From: Alteromonas_E sp965248545
Lineage (GTDB): Bacteria > Pseudomonadota > Gammaproteobacteria > Enterobacterales > Alteromonadaceae
Assembly (NCBI GenBank): GCA_965248545.1
Contig: OZ252110.1
Location: forward strand, 124,001-188,000
Length of the DNA stretch: 64,000 nt
Direction: 5' to 3'
Shown here piece by piece: positions 8,939 to 18,228 of this stretch; position 1 is the stretch's first letter, and every line of letters starts with the position of its first letter. A model generated the notes under the pieces. That model had not been told where the DNA came from. It made no database searches and was given only the letters and a program-made list of their open reading frames with translations. The position numbers were made by a program, and so were the translations under genes.

Positions 8939-10458
8939 TGCAGTTTCTATTTGATATTCATAACCTGATAACGCTTGCAATGCTGATCCCATTGGCAGGT
9001 GCCTTTGTGATCAGCCGACTAGACTTGGAGCCGAATGTTAGAGAAGGCGTGACTTTAATCACCGCGGCCTTGTTACTGGTCGTGAACGTATTGATTTATC
9101 AATCTATCCCAGAAGCAAAAGATATCGAGTTAGTCATTGCTGAACCAATGCCAGGACTATCTATTGCTTTCGCGGTAGAGTCGTTTGGCGTGATGTTTGC
9201 GCTGATTGCCAGTGGGCTTTGGATAGTGACCAGTATCTACGCCATTGGCTACATGCGGGGCCACCACGAAAAAAACCAAACTCGCTTTTTCACCCTGTTT
9301 GCAATTGCCCTTGCCGGTGTGATGGCAATCGCCTACTCGGCAAACCTATTCACCCTGTTCTTATTCTATGAGGTCCTAACGGTATCGACCTACCCATTGG
9401 TGACCCATGCAGGGACAACCAAGGCTAGAAAGGGTGGCCGAACCTATCTCACCTTGTTGATGGGTTCATCTATCGTGTTTTTCCTACCAGCGATAATCAT
9501 TATTTATGCTGCGACAGGCGATCTAACGTTTACCCCTGGCGGCTTTATTGAGGGCAAAATTGATTCCGTCTGGCTTGCGCCATTGATGCTATTGTTCCTG
9601 CTCGGTATTGGTAAAGCCGGTATGATGCCGATGCACAAATGGTTACCTTCCGCTATGGTCGCTCCCACTCCGGTGAGTGCTCTATTACACGCAGTTGCAG
9701 TGGTCAAAGCGGGTGTATTCAGCATCATGAAAATCGTCATGTTTGTAGTCGGCCCGGATTTCTTATCCGAAACAGCAAGTGCACATTGGTTATTGTGGTT
9801 GCCCATGATCACCATCGTGCTTGGCTCACTGATCGCAATGACTAAAGACAACCTCAAAGAACGTTTGGCCTATTCCACCATTAGCCAATTGAGTTACATC
9901 ATCCTGGGCGCCCTTATGGCAAACGCTATGGGGCTACTAGGAGGTTCACTACATATTGCGATGCACGCATTTGCGAAAATTACGCTGTTCTTTGCGGCTG
10001 GTGCGATATTGGTCGCGACACACAAAACTCAGGTCAGTCAATTGGACGGCTTGGGGCGTCAAATGCCCTTTACGTTTAGTATGTTCTTACTCGCGACGTT
10101 GTCGATTATCGGCATCCCACTACTCGGTGGCATGTGGAGCAAATGGTATTTGGTTTCTGGAGCGAGTGCTTTTCAGGGAAGCGCTTGGATTGGATGGGGT
10201 TTATTGCTCACTTTAATGTTGAGTTCACTGTTAAACATCGCCTATCTGTTGGTTATCCCAATGCGAGGCTTCTTCGCAAAACCTGTCGATGATAAGCATT
10301 ACGGTGAAGCGCCATTACCGTGTTTAATTGGGATGGCAGTGCCCGCGGCTATCTGTATCTACCTGTTTTTTGCCCCTGAATTGTTCTATCAGCTGGCCAA
10401 TGATGCGTTGCCGAGTCAACTTCAAGCCTCATTAGCCTCATTGATGAGTGGAGAATAA
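8938..10458 (+). CDS. Second antiporter-type subunit (MrpD/NuoM-like)
   Basis: 506 residues, about 14 helices, same superfamily as MnhD. The key charges are kept: Glu145 in LFLFYEVLTVSTYP, Lys226 in GIGKAGMMPMHKWLP and a Lys in AVAVVKAGVFSI, with MWSKWYLVSG in the later half. MPMHKWLPSAMVAPTPVSALLHA resembles MrpA/NuoL (parts HKWLP and APTPVSALLHA), so it may stand in for the N-terminal domain of MrpA, which is otherwise missing from the operon (inference). It starts on the last base of the mnhD stop. Confidence 0.88.
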   Translation: MQFLFDIHNLITLAMLIPLAGAFVISRLDLEPNVREGVTLITAALLLVVNVLIYQSIPEAKDIELVIAEPMPGLSIAFAVESFGVMFALIASGLWIVTSIYAIGYMRGHHEKNQTRFFTLFAIALAGVMAIAYSANLFTLFLFYEVLTVSTYPLVTHAGTTKARKGGRTYLTLLMGSSIVFFLPAIIIIYAATGDLTFTPGGFIEGKIDSVWLAPLMLLFLLGIGKAGMMPMHKWLPSAMVAPTPVSALLHAVAVVKAGVFSIMKIVMFVVGPDFLSETASAHWLLWLPMITIVLGSLIAMTKDNLKERLAYSTISQLSYIILGALMANAMGLLGGSLHIAMHAFAKITLFFAAGAILVATHKTQVSQLDGLGRQMPFTFSMFLLATLSIIGIPLLGGMWSKWYLVSGASAFQGSAWIGWGLLLTLMLSSLLNIAYLLVIPMRGFFAKPVDDKHYGEAPLPCLIGMAVPAAICIYLFFAPELFYQLANDALPSQLQASLASLMSGE

Positions 10459-10460
10459 TC

Positions 10461-10808
10461 ATGACTGCTCCGCAACAACCGCAAGAGAATAACGACAATA
10501 TGAATAACGCTGAGCAACACTCATCAGATGGTTTCTTTGATCGCCCAAGTACCATTAGTTGGATACTGCGCGTGTTTTATGCCCTATGCATCATTTTGGT
10601 GTTACTGGATTTTGTTGTTCATCGTCATATATATGTGGATTTTGAAAAGATCCCAACGTTTTATGCATTGTATGGTTTTGTCGCCTGTGTTGTGTTGGTG
10701 CTACTCGCTAAAGTCATGCGGGTACTACTGATGCGTGGTGAGGACTACTACGAACCGCTAAATGACGATGACAATAGCAGTGCTGGCAGCGATGGGAGGT
10801 TAGACTAA
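10461..10808 (+). CDS. Small two-helix membrane protein of the antiporter operon, unknown function
   Basis: 115 residues: a hydrophilic, Asn/Gln-rich N-terminus (about 30 residues), two predicted helices (about 33-53 and 66-88), and an acidic C-terminal tail with EDYYEPLNDDDN. I do not recognise a family. It lies two bases after one antiporter gene and overlaps the next by one base, so it is certainly co-translated with the Mrp operon. It could be an accessory or assembly subunit of the complex (inference). Confidence 0.8.
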   Translation: MTAPQQPQENNDNMNNAEQHSSDGFFDRPSTISWILRVFYALCIILVLLDFVVHRHIYVDFEKIPTFYALYGFVACVVLVLLAKVMRVLLMRGEDYYEPLNDDDNSSAGSDGRLD

Positions 10809-12493
10809 TGTGGATCGAGAATTTACCTCCATTTGTTCCCTTTTTTATCGCCGCAATTTTTGCCGGTCTGCTTACCGGTAAAGGTCGCTTAGTTTTACTG
10901 CTGGTTCCTGTTTGGGGTGCGCTCAATATGCACCTAACTTTGGATGCGGTCAGTGCCGTTAATATGTCAGTATTGGGTTTCCAGCTGGGCTTTCTGAATG
11001 TGGATAAACTGGCCTTAATGTTCGGTTATTTGTTCCATATTGCGGCGTTCATTTCACTCATTTACTCATTGCACGTTGAAGATAAAACCCAACAGATAGC
11101 CGGTTTGCTGTATGCAGGTAGTGCGTTAGGCGCAGTGTTTGCAGCTGACTTCATCACATTGTTTATCTTTTGGGAACTACTGGCATTAACCTCTGTTTTT
11201 CTGGTTTGGGCGCGACGCACTCAATCTTCTCTCAACGCCGGTATTCGCTACCTCATCATGCAAGTGTTGTCGGGCGTTTTACTGTTGGCGGGCGCTATTA
11301 TGCTGGCCCAACAAGGCAAGAGTTTAGATATCGACTACGTCGGCCTAGAAGGAACCGCTAGTTGGTTGCTACTCATCGCGTTCGGTATTAAGGCCGCATT
11401 CCCATTTATGCACACATGGTTAACGGATGCATACCCGGAAGCGACACCCACCGGCACTGTGTTTCTGAGCGCATTCACGACTAAGGTTGCGATTTACGCA
11501 CTCGCCAGAACATTTCCTGGTGAAGAGCTATTGGTATACATTGGCGCAGCGATGACCTGCTTCCCAATTTTCTATGCCGTAATTGAAAATGACTTGCGTA
11601 AAGTACTCGCCTACAGCTTGATTAACCAGCTCGGTTTCATGGTGTGTGGTATCGGAATCGGTACCGCTCTGGCGCTCAATGGCGCAGTTGCACATGCCTT
11701 CAACGACGTCATATTCAAAGGTTTGTTGTTCATGACCATGGGCGCCGTACTGATGCGCGTGGGGCATGTCAAAGGCTCTGATCTCGGTGGTCTGTACAAG
11801 ACAATGCCGAAAACTACCCTGTTTTGCGTTATCGGCGCAGCGTCAATTTCTGCCTTTCCACTGTTCAGCGGCTTTATCAGTAAAAGCATGGTAATGGCGG
11901 CAATGATCGAGGCTGGGCACGAATATCTATGGCTTATGCTATTGTTTGCGTCTGCCGGCGTATTCCACCATGCGGGCATCAAAATTCCATTCTTTGCCTT
12001 TTTCGCTCATGACTCAGGGCTGCGTCCTAAAGAAGCGCCAACCAATATGTTAGTCGCTATGTTCATTGCTTCGGTACTCTGTATCGCAATTGGCAGCTAT
12101 CCGCATTTGGTTTATCAATTGCTACCATGGGAAAACAGCTACCAACCGTATGACGTCACTCACACGCTCACTCAGTTGCAGTTATTGTTCTTCTCGGCAT
12201 TAGCGTTTGTTTGGCTCAATCGTCAGGGGCTTTATCCTCCTGAGTTAAAAAGCGTCAACATTGACTTTGAATGGACCTATCGCAAATTACTACCAGCGCT
12301 CGCGGGAGCGACTCGTAGTACCGTCTCAGCGACTCAAACCGCGATTGTCAAACATTGGACAAGCTTGATGAGCTTACTCCCGAGCATGGATACCGAGTCA
12401 TCCGCAACGGCGACCGAACTAACCCGCCGTATGGCTTATTTGTTCGTCATAGTGGTTTTCATCGCGGTCGTAGTAGAGGTACTCAGCGTCTAG
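10808..12493 (+). CDS. Third antiporter-type subunit (MrpD/NuoM-like)
   Basis: 561 residues, proton-translocating NADH-quinone-oxidoreductase family. The conserved residues are present: Glu123 in LFIFWELLALTS, Lys195 in FGIKAAFPFMHTWL, and a Lys in AFTTKVAIYALAR. LFSGFISKSMVMAA replaces the usual SKWYL. The ~100-residue tail after about residue 440 is longer than in MrpD and ends in a last helix (YLFVIVVFIAVVVEVLS). Last gene of the operon; its stop lies in the loop of a perfect hairpin. Confidence 0.88.
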   Translation: MWIENLPPFVPFFIAAIFAGLLTGKGRLVLLLVPVWGALNMHLTLDAVSAVNMSVLGFQLGFLNVDKLALMFGYLFHIAAFISLIYSLHVEDKTQQIAGLLYAGSALGAVFAADFITLFIFWELLALTSVFLVWARRTQSSLNAGIRYLIMQVLSGVLLLAGAIMLAQQGKSLDIDYVGLEGTASWLLLIAFGIKAAFPFMHTWLTDAYPEATPTGTVFLSAFTTKVAIYALARTFPGEELLVYIGAAMTCFPIFYAVIENDLRKVLAYSLINQLGFMVCGIGIGTALALNGAVAHAFNDVIFKGLLFMTMGAVLMRVGHVKGSDLGGLYKTMPKTTLFCVIGAASISAFPLFSGFISKSMVMAAMIEAGHEYLWLMLLFASAGVFHHAGIKIPFFAFFAHDSGLRPKEAPTNMLVAMFIASVLCIAIGSYPHLVYQLLPWENSYQPYDVTHTLTQLQLLFFSALAFVWLNRQGLYPPELKSVNIDFEWTYRKLLPALAGATRSTVSATQTAIVKHWTSLMSLLPSMDTESSATATELTRRMAYLFVIVVFIAVVVEVLSV

Positions 12494-12509
12494 GGCTGAG
12501 TACCTCTAC
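12473..12509. terminator. Perfect 15-bp hairpin at the end of the antiporter operon
   Basis: Arms 12473-12487 and 12495-12509 are exact reverse complements with a 7-base loop that contains the stop codon of the last antiporter gene (12491-12493). No clear T-tract follows on either strand. It lies between two convergent genes whose ends are 38 bases apart, so a shared transcription barrier or mRNA 3'-end protecting structure is the likely role. Confidence 0.6.
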
Positions 12510-12530
12510 TTCTGATTTAACAGTGCCGTA

Positions 12531-13064
12531 TTACTGGTTCAAGCAATGCTTGTGCTTTGGGCCTGACGTCTTTAACTCGGTATCGGGGGTTTCCAGTTCG
12601 AAATACACACTTAATACTTGCCAGTTGTCATCCTGCTTGAACAACTGAATACTGTTAACGCCGGTGAAATCGGCCGCGACTTGTTCTTGTACATAGCGAG
12701 ACTCGACAACGCTGTACGCCGCTGCCATCCGCTCATACTGGTCCAAATCACGCCAGACCTCACATTCAAAAAAGCCCTTTTCTCTGGGCTCTTTCAACGA
12801 CTCAATAAAATCCTGTTTGCCAGATACTGATACCACGCCCTTGCCGTCTTTATTACTGACGCCCATTATTCTCGCCGTCGGGTGAAGTATTTGTTGCAAG
12901 GCCGATAAATCAGACACCTCTCCAGGTTGATGTGAAATCGCATTCCAAAGCGCACTTAAGGTGTTTCCTGGAGTCGATAAATCAACATCAGTAGCTGCCT
13001 GAGCACCGCCGACTATTATACAAACTGAAACCAAACAGCTACGTTTCACAAATTTTCTTATCAT
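12531..13064 (-). CDS. Secreted hypothetical protein, SnoaL/NTF2-like
   Basis: 177 residues with a signal peptide (basic MIRKFVKRS, hydrophobic core, cleavage probably after GGAQA). The mature part shows a pattern seen in NTF2-like proteins: LHPTARIMGV, FFECEVWRDLDQYERMAAAYS, then DDNWQVLSVYFE. Such domains act as small-molecule binding or enzyme cups; no catalytic function can be assigned. Convergent with the antiporter operon and divergent from the next gene. Probably periplasmic. Confidence 0.75.
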   Translation of the reverse strand: MIRKFVKRSCLVSVCIIVGGAQAATDVDLSTPGNTLSALWNAISHQPGEVSDLSALQQILHPTARIMGVSNKDGKGVVSVSGKQDFIESLKEPREKGFFECEVWRDLDQYERMAAAYSVVESRYVQEQVAADFTGVNSIQLFKQDDNWQVLSVYFELETPDTELKTSGPKHKHCLNQ

Positions 13065-13306
13065 ACTGGAGACCTTGAGTTACCGGTTGTGTGAGTCAAA
13101 TTTTACTGCGCACTTTACACCTCAGTATTTCAGATTCACGCTACAGCTGCGTTCCATAAATCTCATTTTTCCGCGATTTCATCAGGTTCTGATTTGGCGC
13201 CTCCCAATAGCGCTCGTGGCTACAAAAACCAGAATAAGCAACAAGACTCCAACGTTGCACATTTTTGGTGCTACACTAGAGCCTGGCAGTGGATTTGAAT
13301 AAAAAT

Positions 13307-14038
13307 ATGTATCGGATAGCTGGGTTAATTTTGGGGTTAATGGGTTTTTCGTCATTAGGCGAAGAACGCGTGCATGACGAACTGTCGCTTGCGCTATTTG
13401 AGTTACCCGGTGTATTGCAACCCCTTAATGATGCATTACCGTATAATCGATTAGTCAAGCATATTGATGGCACGACACCCCATGCAATGACTACCCAGTA
13501 TTTACCCTACAGTCGCGCAGAAAAGATGTTGCGTAATCGCCAACTTGACTGCATGTTTCCGGTCGTCAAAGGAGAATCAACCAAACAGTTATCATCCTTT
13601 TACAGCGCAACGGTTAATCATGTCGCCGTTTATTTGTTTTCGCTCGACCGTCCACTTCGTTCCTTTGACGAAATTTCTGACCAAGCGGCCTTACACTTGT
13701 CAAACCATGGTTTTGGCTACTGGAGCTTAACGGGCAAAGAACATGCTGACTGGATCGCGGTAGATAGTCGTGAAATTGCATTAAGAGTAATGCAAAGCGG
13801 CAGAGCTGCTGCCTTTATTGACTATTACCCTGATATCAAAGTAGCGCTCAGCGAGGATGACTTCAAGCGGGTGAAATTCGCCACTGAGCATCCGCTAAAC
13901 CGCTTTGAAGATGCCGTTGAGTGCTCAGACTCAAATAAAACGCGAGCGTTCATCACCTGGTTTAATAGCGAACTGGAGACCCTCAACCGTACGGGTCAAT
14001 TACAGGAGATCCTCGGCGAATTCTATAACCGCCATTAA
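13307..14038 (+). CDS. Periplasmic solute-binding-like protein (SBP family 3)
   Basis: About 243 residues. A hydrophobic N-terminus (YRIAGLILGLMGFSSLGE) looks like a signal peptide. The rest follows the family-3 solute-binding pattern: YLPYSRAEKMLRNRQLDC, then a hinge region and a C-terminal FNSELETLNRTGQLQEILGEF. Many such stand-alone proteins in marine gammaproteobacteria have no transporter genes beside them, as here. The frame also has a GTG at 13289; the ATG at 13307 fits the signal peptide better. Convergent with the amylase gene, overlapping it by four bases. Confidence 0.75.
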   Translation: MYRIAGLILGLMGFSSLGEERVHDELSLALFELPGVLQPLNDALPYNRLVKHIDGTTPHAMTTQYLPYSRAEKMLRNRQLDCMFPVVKGESTKQLSSFYSATVNHVAVYLFSLDRPLRSFDEISDQAALHLSNHGFGYWSLTGKEHADWIAVDSREIALRVMQSGRAAAFIDYYPDIKVALSEDDFKRVKFATEHPLNRFEDAVECSDSNKTRAFITWFNSELETLNRTGQLQEILGEFYNRH

Positions 14039-15354
14039 GAGCGAACAAACACCCTAGGCTGCCATGGCGTAAATGACAAACAATCAAAAGCCCCTGCTGT
14101 ATTCGTTTCGGTTTGCCCGACTAATCCAACTTCATGCCAGTTTGCCTGAGTCAGTTCGTCTTCAAACGTTACCGACACCGATTCTTCTGACAAGTTAAGG
14201 GCAACCAAAACATCGCCATTCTGTCCTTGCCTGACGAATGAGAAAACACGGTCAATCCGCGAATGCTGTAAAGGCAGCATAGTGCCGCCGTAGGGGCCAT
14301 TGTGTAGCGCATCATAGTGTTTCTTCAGCGCGATCAACTGGGTGTACAATTCACCGACGAGGTCCGGTTGCCATTCGATACAATCCTTATCAAAAAACGC
14401 CAAGCGCTTGCTCTCCCCGGCTTCCTGACCATTATGAATGAGAGGCATCCCCTCGCCCAATACCGACAATACTATCGCCGCTTCCAAGGCGTCGCCAAAC
14501 TGCTCTCGCTGAGTCCCTTCCCAAGCATTTTTGTCATGGTTACTGACAAATGTCATTCGGTAAGCTTGTTTTGGCCATGAGCGCTCATTAAATGAATAGT
14601 ACTTGCGCAGTTTTGTTAACGGTAATGTGCGCATCGCGATGCCGTGCATGGCTTCATTCCACGTCCAAGCATAGGTCATGTCAAATGCGCGTTCGTGCAT
14701 ATCTCGTGATTCCCATTCCGCTAGCATAAAGACCGGTTTTATGGCGTCTAGCGCCTGTCTTGCCTGTCGCCAGAAGTCATTTGGTACATACCCTGCTACG
14801 TCGCATCTAAAACCATCAATATCATATTCGGACACCCAGTAGCACATAGCCTCAATCATAAAGCGCCGCAGCCCTTGTTGAGAATAATCAAACTCGATTA
14901 TATCCGACCAATCCCACCAAGGTGAGGGACGAAAATTGCCGCAGTGGTCCTTGGCATACCACTCGGGATGTTGCGAAACCAAAGGGTTGTCCCACGCGCT
15001 GTGATTCGGTACCCAATCGAGAATCACCTTCATATCAAATGCATGTATGCTGTCGACCAGTTGTTGAAAGTTGCACTCGTCGCCAAACTCAGCATTTATT
15101 TTCAAGTAATCTTTCACTGCATAAGGGCTACCTAGGTGCCCTTTGCGATGCTTTTCCCCGATTGGATGAATTGGCATCAACCACAGAATATCGACGCCCA
15201 GCGCTCTTATCCTCGGAAGTGCTTTTATCACGCTTGCAAAGTCACCCGCGGTTGAGAATTGTCTCACGTTGACCTGGTAAATTACGGCTGACCGACTCCA
15301 CTCGGGATGCACTACGTGGCTATACTGCTCGATGGGATATCTTTCTTCTGACAT
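14035..15354 (-). CDS. Alpha-amylase family protein (GH13)
   Basis: About 439 residues, a glycoside hydrolase of family 13 acting on alpha-glucans. The catalytic set is complete: DGFRCDVAG places the nucleophile at Asp185, LAEWES gives the acid/base Glu213, and VSNHDKN the third acid at Asp274; DWVPNHSAWDN is the conserved region I. LGSPYAVKDY is the expected loop. A TTG at 15420 would add 22 residues (RLLLFCTICVTLTLRV), which could be read as a weak signal sequence, but ATG at 15354 is the more usual start. Likely cytoplasmic maltodextrin or starch-fragment degradation. Confidence 0.88.
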   Translation of the reverse strand: MSEERYPIEQYSHVVHPEWSRSAVIYQVNVRQFSTAGDFASVIKALPRIRALGVDILWLMPIHPIGEKHRKGHLGSPYAVKDYLKINAEFGDECNFQQLVDSIHAFDMKVILDWVPNHSAWDNPLVSQHPEWYAKDHCGNFRPSPWWDWSDIIEFDYSQQGLRRFMIEAMCYWVSEYDIDGFRCDVAGYVPNDFWRQARQALDAIKPVFMLAEWESRDMHERAFDMTYAWTWNEAMHGIAMRTLPLTKLRKYYSFNERSWPKQAYRMTFVSNHDKNAWEGTQREQFGDALEAAIVLSVLGEGMPLIHNGQEAGESKRLAFFDKDCIEWQPDLVGELYTQLIALKKHYDALHNGPYGGTMLPLQHSRIDRVFSFVRQGQNGDVLVALNLSEESVSVTFEDELTQANWHEVGLVGQTETNTAGAFDCLSFTPWQPRVFVRS

Positions 15355-15522
15355 AAACGACCACTTTGCTACTCTCAGTGTAAGCGTAACGCATATTGTG
15401 CAGAAAAGTAGTAATCGCAAAGCGCAACATTACCGGTAATGGTTAACTAAGCGGAACCTATCCATGGCGATGAAGTCATACAATCAACTTAGTCACTGCA
15501 TGATCATGAAGGGAGAATTCAC

Positions 15523-15741
15523 ATGCGCCTAAAACACCTCGCCATTGCAGCTGGCTGTGTCATTATCGTCAGTGGGTGTGCTGCCAAAGATCTTTACAAT
15601 GCCGCTCAACAAAACAGACTTCAGGAATGCGCCAAGTTATATGGAGCACAACGCGAGGAGTGTGAAGCGCGTTACCAGAAAGACTATGAAACCTATCAGC
15701 GCGAACGAGAAGCGGTTATGAAAGAAGCTGCGGACAAATAA
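15523..15741 (+). CDS. Small lipoprotein
   Basis: 72 residues with a lipoprotein signal: basic start MRLKHLAI, hydrophobic core, lipobox VSGC with Cys19 as the acylation site. The mature part is highly charged and probably helical or coiled (DLYNAAQQNRL, EECEARYQKDYETYQREREA) with two further Cys. Ribosome site GAAGGGAGAA upstream. Function unknown. Confidence 0.8.
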   Translation: MRLKHLAIAAGCVIIVSGCAAKDLYNAAQQNRLQECAKLYGAQREECEARYQKDYETYQREREAVMKEAADK

Positions 15742-15816
15742 TTGCTCCGAACGGTTGCGCTATGCTTTATTTACAGTACGGTGCTAGGTCTTGCAGTATA
15801 AAGGTCAATTTTGAAA

Positions 15817-16590
15817 ATGCGACGTTGGTATTTAACCGCTATCGTTTTTGTGTGTCTGTGGTCAAAAAAAGCGGAAGCTGAGACGAAACTGCAGTTCTAC
15901 ACTGAAGTTGCGGCCCCCTACTATTTCCTGGACGAGCATGGCCAAGCACAAGGTATTAGCGTGGACATCGTTAACGCACTTGTCACTTGTACCAGTGTTT
16001 CGGGTGAAATTGTCCACCTTCCCTGGGCGAGAGCTGTGCGCGAAACCCATAACAACCCCAACATAGTCTTAACATCGGTATTGCGCACGCCGGAGCGTGA
16101 GCAACAGTTCCAATGGCTCGGAACTATCGATACAGCCAGAGCGTCATTAATAGGATTGCATCATCAACGCGAGGCCCCGCTTGATTCAATTGACCAGGCG
16201 AAAGATTCAATTGTCGCCACTATCCGCGGTTATGGCTCTGCGTCCTACCTTGCGGAACAAGGCTTTGTTGAAGGTCAAAATTTGGTATTGGTTAGCCAAC
16301 CTGAGCAACTGTGGGCATTATTGTTCAAAGGCAGAGTCGACTATGTAACGTCTAACGCGCTCACGGGTAAATATGAAGTATCCAGTCTCGATTTGGATCC
16401 AAACCAATTACGGACGGTTTTGGATATCGATGAATTAGCGTTACCACTTGAAATGGCGACGGGCCTCACTACCGATAGTGACACCGTTGCACTTCTTACA
16501 AAGGCGCTGAAGCAGTTAAAACAAACGGGCGAGTACCATCGTATTTTGAAAAAGTGGTCTAGCCCGTCAGCACAGAGGGCAAGCCACTGA
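15817..16590 (+). CDS. Periplasmic solute-binding-like protein (SBP family 3)
   Basis: About 257 residues with an N-terminal signal peptide ending near KKAEAET. Family-3 features: FYTEVAAPYYFLDEHGQAQGISVDI, then LPWARAVRET, and the C-terminal KQLKQTGEYHRILKKW. It resembles orphan amino-acid-binding-like proteins of Alteromonadales and is a distant paralogue of the protein at 13307-14038. ATG at 15817 is preferred to the TTG two codons before. No transporter genes are adjacent. Its 3' end overlaps the convergent permease gene by 32 bases. Confidence 0.8.
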   Translation: MRRWYLTAIVFVCLWSKKAEAETKLQFYTEVAAPYYFLDEHGQAQGISVDIVNALVTCTSVSGEIVHLPWARAVRETHNNPNIVLTSVLRTPEREQQFQWLGTIDTARASLIGLHHQREAPLDSIDQAKDSIVATIRGYGSASYLAEQGFVEGQNLVLVSQPEQLWALLFKGRVDYVTSNALTGKYEVSSLDLDPNQLRTVLDIDELALPLEMATGLTTDSDTVALLTKALKQLKQTGEYHRILKKWSSPSAQRASH

Positions 16591-17581
16591 TTCCAAGTAA
16601 CAAGACCCAAGTCGCAAAAAAGACTTTTAACTTAGTTGCAGAAAACATCAGCACGACGCGCTTTGCAATTATTCCGCCGATTACCGCACCAGCGCCGGCG
16701 AATAGGACAACGGGCCAATACACCGACGACGTCACAAACGCGTGATAACTGATTGCTCCCCACACGCTGAATGCGCTCAGAATGACAGCCACCGCAATCG
16801 CAAACGTCACATTAAACCCGCGCATAATAAGATAGACAGCCACGAGTTCGCCGACGCCCACAGATAACCAGGCTGTAATGGCACCGCCAATAAACCCAAT
16901 AAGCAGCAACGCGACTGAATCGAATACTACCGGTTGCAGTGTCATGGTTTCGCGTTTGAGCAGAGGAATTGAGGCATAGATACTGATCGCTAACACGATC
17001 GAAAATACACCAAACCACAAGTGTAATTGATCAACACCATTACCGTGCAAACTAAACCACTGTAGGTACTCTACGCCCTGTACCAGCCAGATCCCCAGAA
17101 TACTCATCGGAACGGTTAACACTAGTATACGGCCTAAACCTTGCCATTCGGGGTCTCGAACGTGATGGGCATGAAAAAATCGATACCAAGTGATTGCGCC
17201 GGCTGTCATCCCACAACACTGGATGGCGAAGCTAGTCGCGACTATTGTGGTGGCGTCAAAACCTAGATGATTAAAAAATGGAACAAAAACGACGCCTCCA
17301 CCAGCACCGGTCGCATTAGCAAAAATAGCGCCTGTGATGCCCAATGCGATGAAACCGCCATACTCGGTAATTAACCTGAAGGAATCAGGTAACAGCAACA
17401 GTAATATCAGCCAGCTAAGCAATAAGCTCAAACGAACGGGGTGGCGCAAAAACAATTTAGACAAGGTTGATTTCACCAGCGACAGAATGGGAACAGAATG
17501 TGCCAGATATATCGACAATTGCCAATTCGAAATAACTTGCTGATCTTCTTTCCACCGGGCTAATGTCGAAGAATCGCACAA
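16559..17581 (-). CDS. TauE/SafE-family membrane permease
   Basis: Membrane protein with about eight hydrophobic segments, of the sulfite exporter TauE/SafE family. The motif GAIFANATGAGGGVVFVPFF near residue 85 and FIGGAITAWLSVGVGELVAVY (parts FIGGAITAWL and SVGVGE) in the second half are the paired family repeats. The substrate is probably a sulfur-containing or organic anion (family knowledge; not decidable here). The start is uncertain: the frame opens with TTG at 17581, and a GTG at 17476 would give a shorter N-terminus. Confidence 0.82.
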   Translation of the reverse strand: MCDSSTLARWKEDQQVISNWQLSIYLAHSVPILSLVKSTLSKLFLRHPVRLSLLLSWLILLLLLPDSFRLITEYGGFIALGITGAIFANATGAGGGVVFVPFFNHLGFDATTIVATSFAIQCCGMTAGAITWYRFFHAHHVRDPEWQGLGRILVLTVPMSILGIWLVQGVEYLQWFSLHGNGVDQLHLWFGVFSIVLAISIYASIPLLKRETMTLQPVVFDSVALLLIGFIGGAITAWLSVGVGELVAVYLIMRGFNVTFAIAVAVILSAFSVWGAISYHAFVTSSVYWPVVLFAGAGAVIGGIIAKRVVLMFSATKLKVFFATWVLLLGISGLPSVLTG

Positions 17582-17715
17582 TAAACAGCAGGTTCATCAC
17601 TAAAAACAAGCTAACGCGCAGTGAACTGCTCAGCTAGAATTTGTGTACAAATCGTACCGGTGAAAAAAATCCGCTAGTGGTATTTGAGCTAGCACTTTTA
17701 ATAAAATCGTGATCA

Positions 17716-18228
17716 ATGGTTGAGATTGACGTTACAAATGACAGTGAACAAACCATCCGGTTGACGCCCAATCGTTCCGCGAGCTGGGTTGATACCAAGT
17801 ACCTAATGCTCGCTATGGTATTCTTCGTAATGGTGATCGCGATAGCATGGGCATTTGTTGGCGCCTGGGTAATACTCCCATTTGCAGGTATTGAGGTTGG
17901 GTTACTCGCGTATATTATGTATCGCGTGTCGCACAGCACCTATCGTGCCGAAGAGATTACGATTACTCGGTCATTGGTGACGCTGTCCAAAGGGCGACTG
18001 CCCCTCAAACGTTTCAAAGAACAACATCGATTTGCTCGAAACGATTTGCATATCGAAGTCATTGAAACTGAAAACGACTGGCATTTACCCGATATTCGCT
18101 TAGTGACACCGACAAAAGCGCTTAGTGTGGGCGCGTTTTTGAATCTTAGCGACCGTAAAACGCTTTCGTCACACTTACGCACATGTGGCATCCCCAACTG
18201 CCGCACGCATTGGTGGAAGAACGACTAA
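17716..18228 (+). CDS. DUF2244 domain membrane protein
   Basis: 170 residues with two adjacent hydrophobic helices (about 28-50 and 54-74) and a C-terminal cytoplasmic-like domain rich in beta strands (EEITITRSLVTLSKGRLP, IRLVTPTKALSVGAFLNL). This layout matches DUF2244, a family often found near cytochrome oxidase genes, though not here. The C-terminus has a Cys pair in the segment TCGIPNCRTHW. Overlaps the convergent DUF2855 gene by four bases. Confidence 0.75.
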   Translation: MVEIDVTNDSEQTIRLTPNRSASWVDTKYLMLAMVFFVMVIAIAWAFVGAWVILPFAGIEVGLLAYIMYRVSHSTYRAEEITITRSLVTLSKGRLPLKRFKEQHRFARNDLHIEVIETENDWHLPDIRLVTPTKALSVGAFLNLSDRKTLSSHLRTCGIPNCRTHWWKND

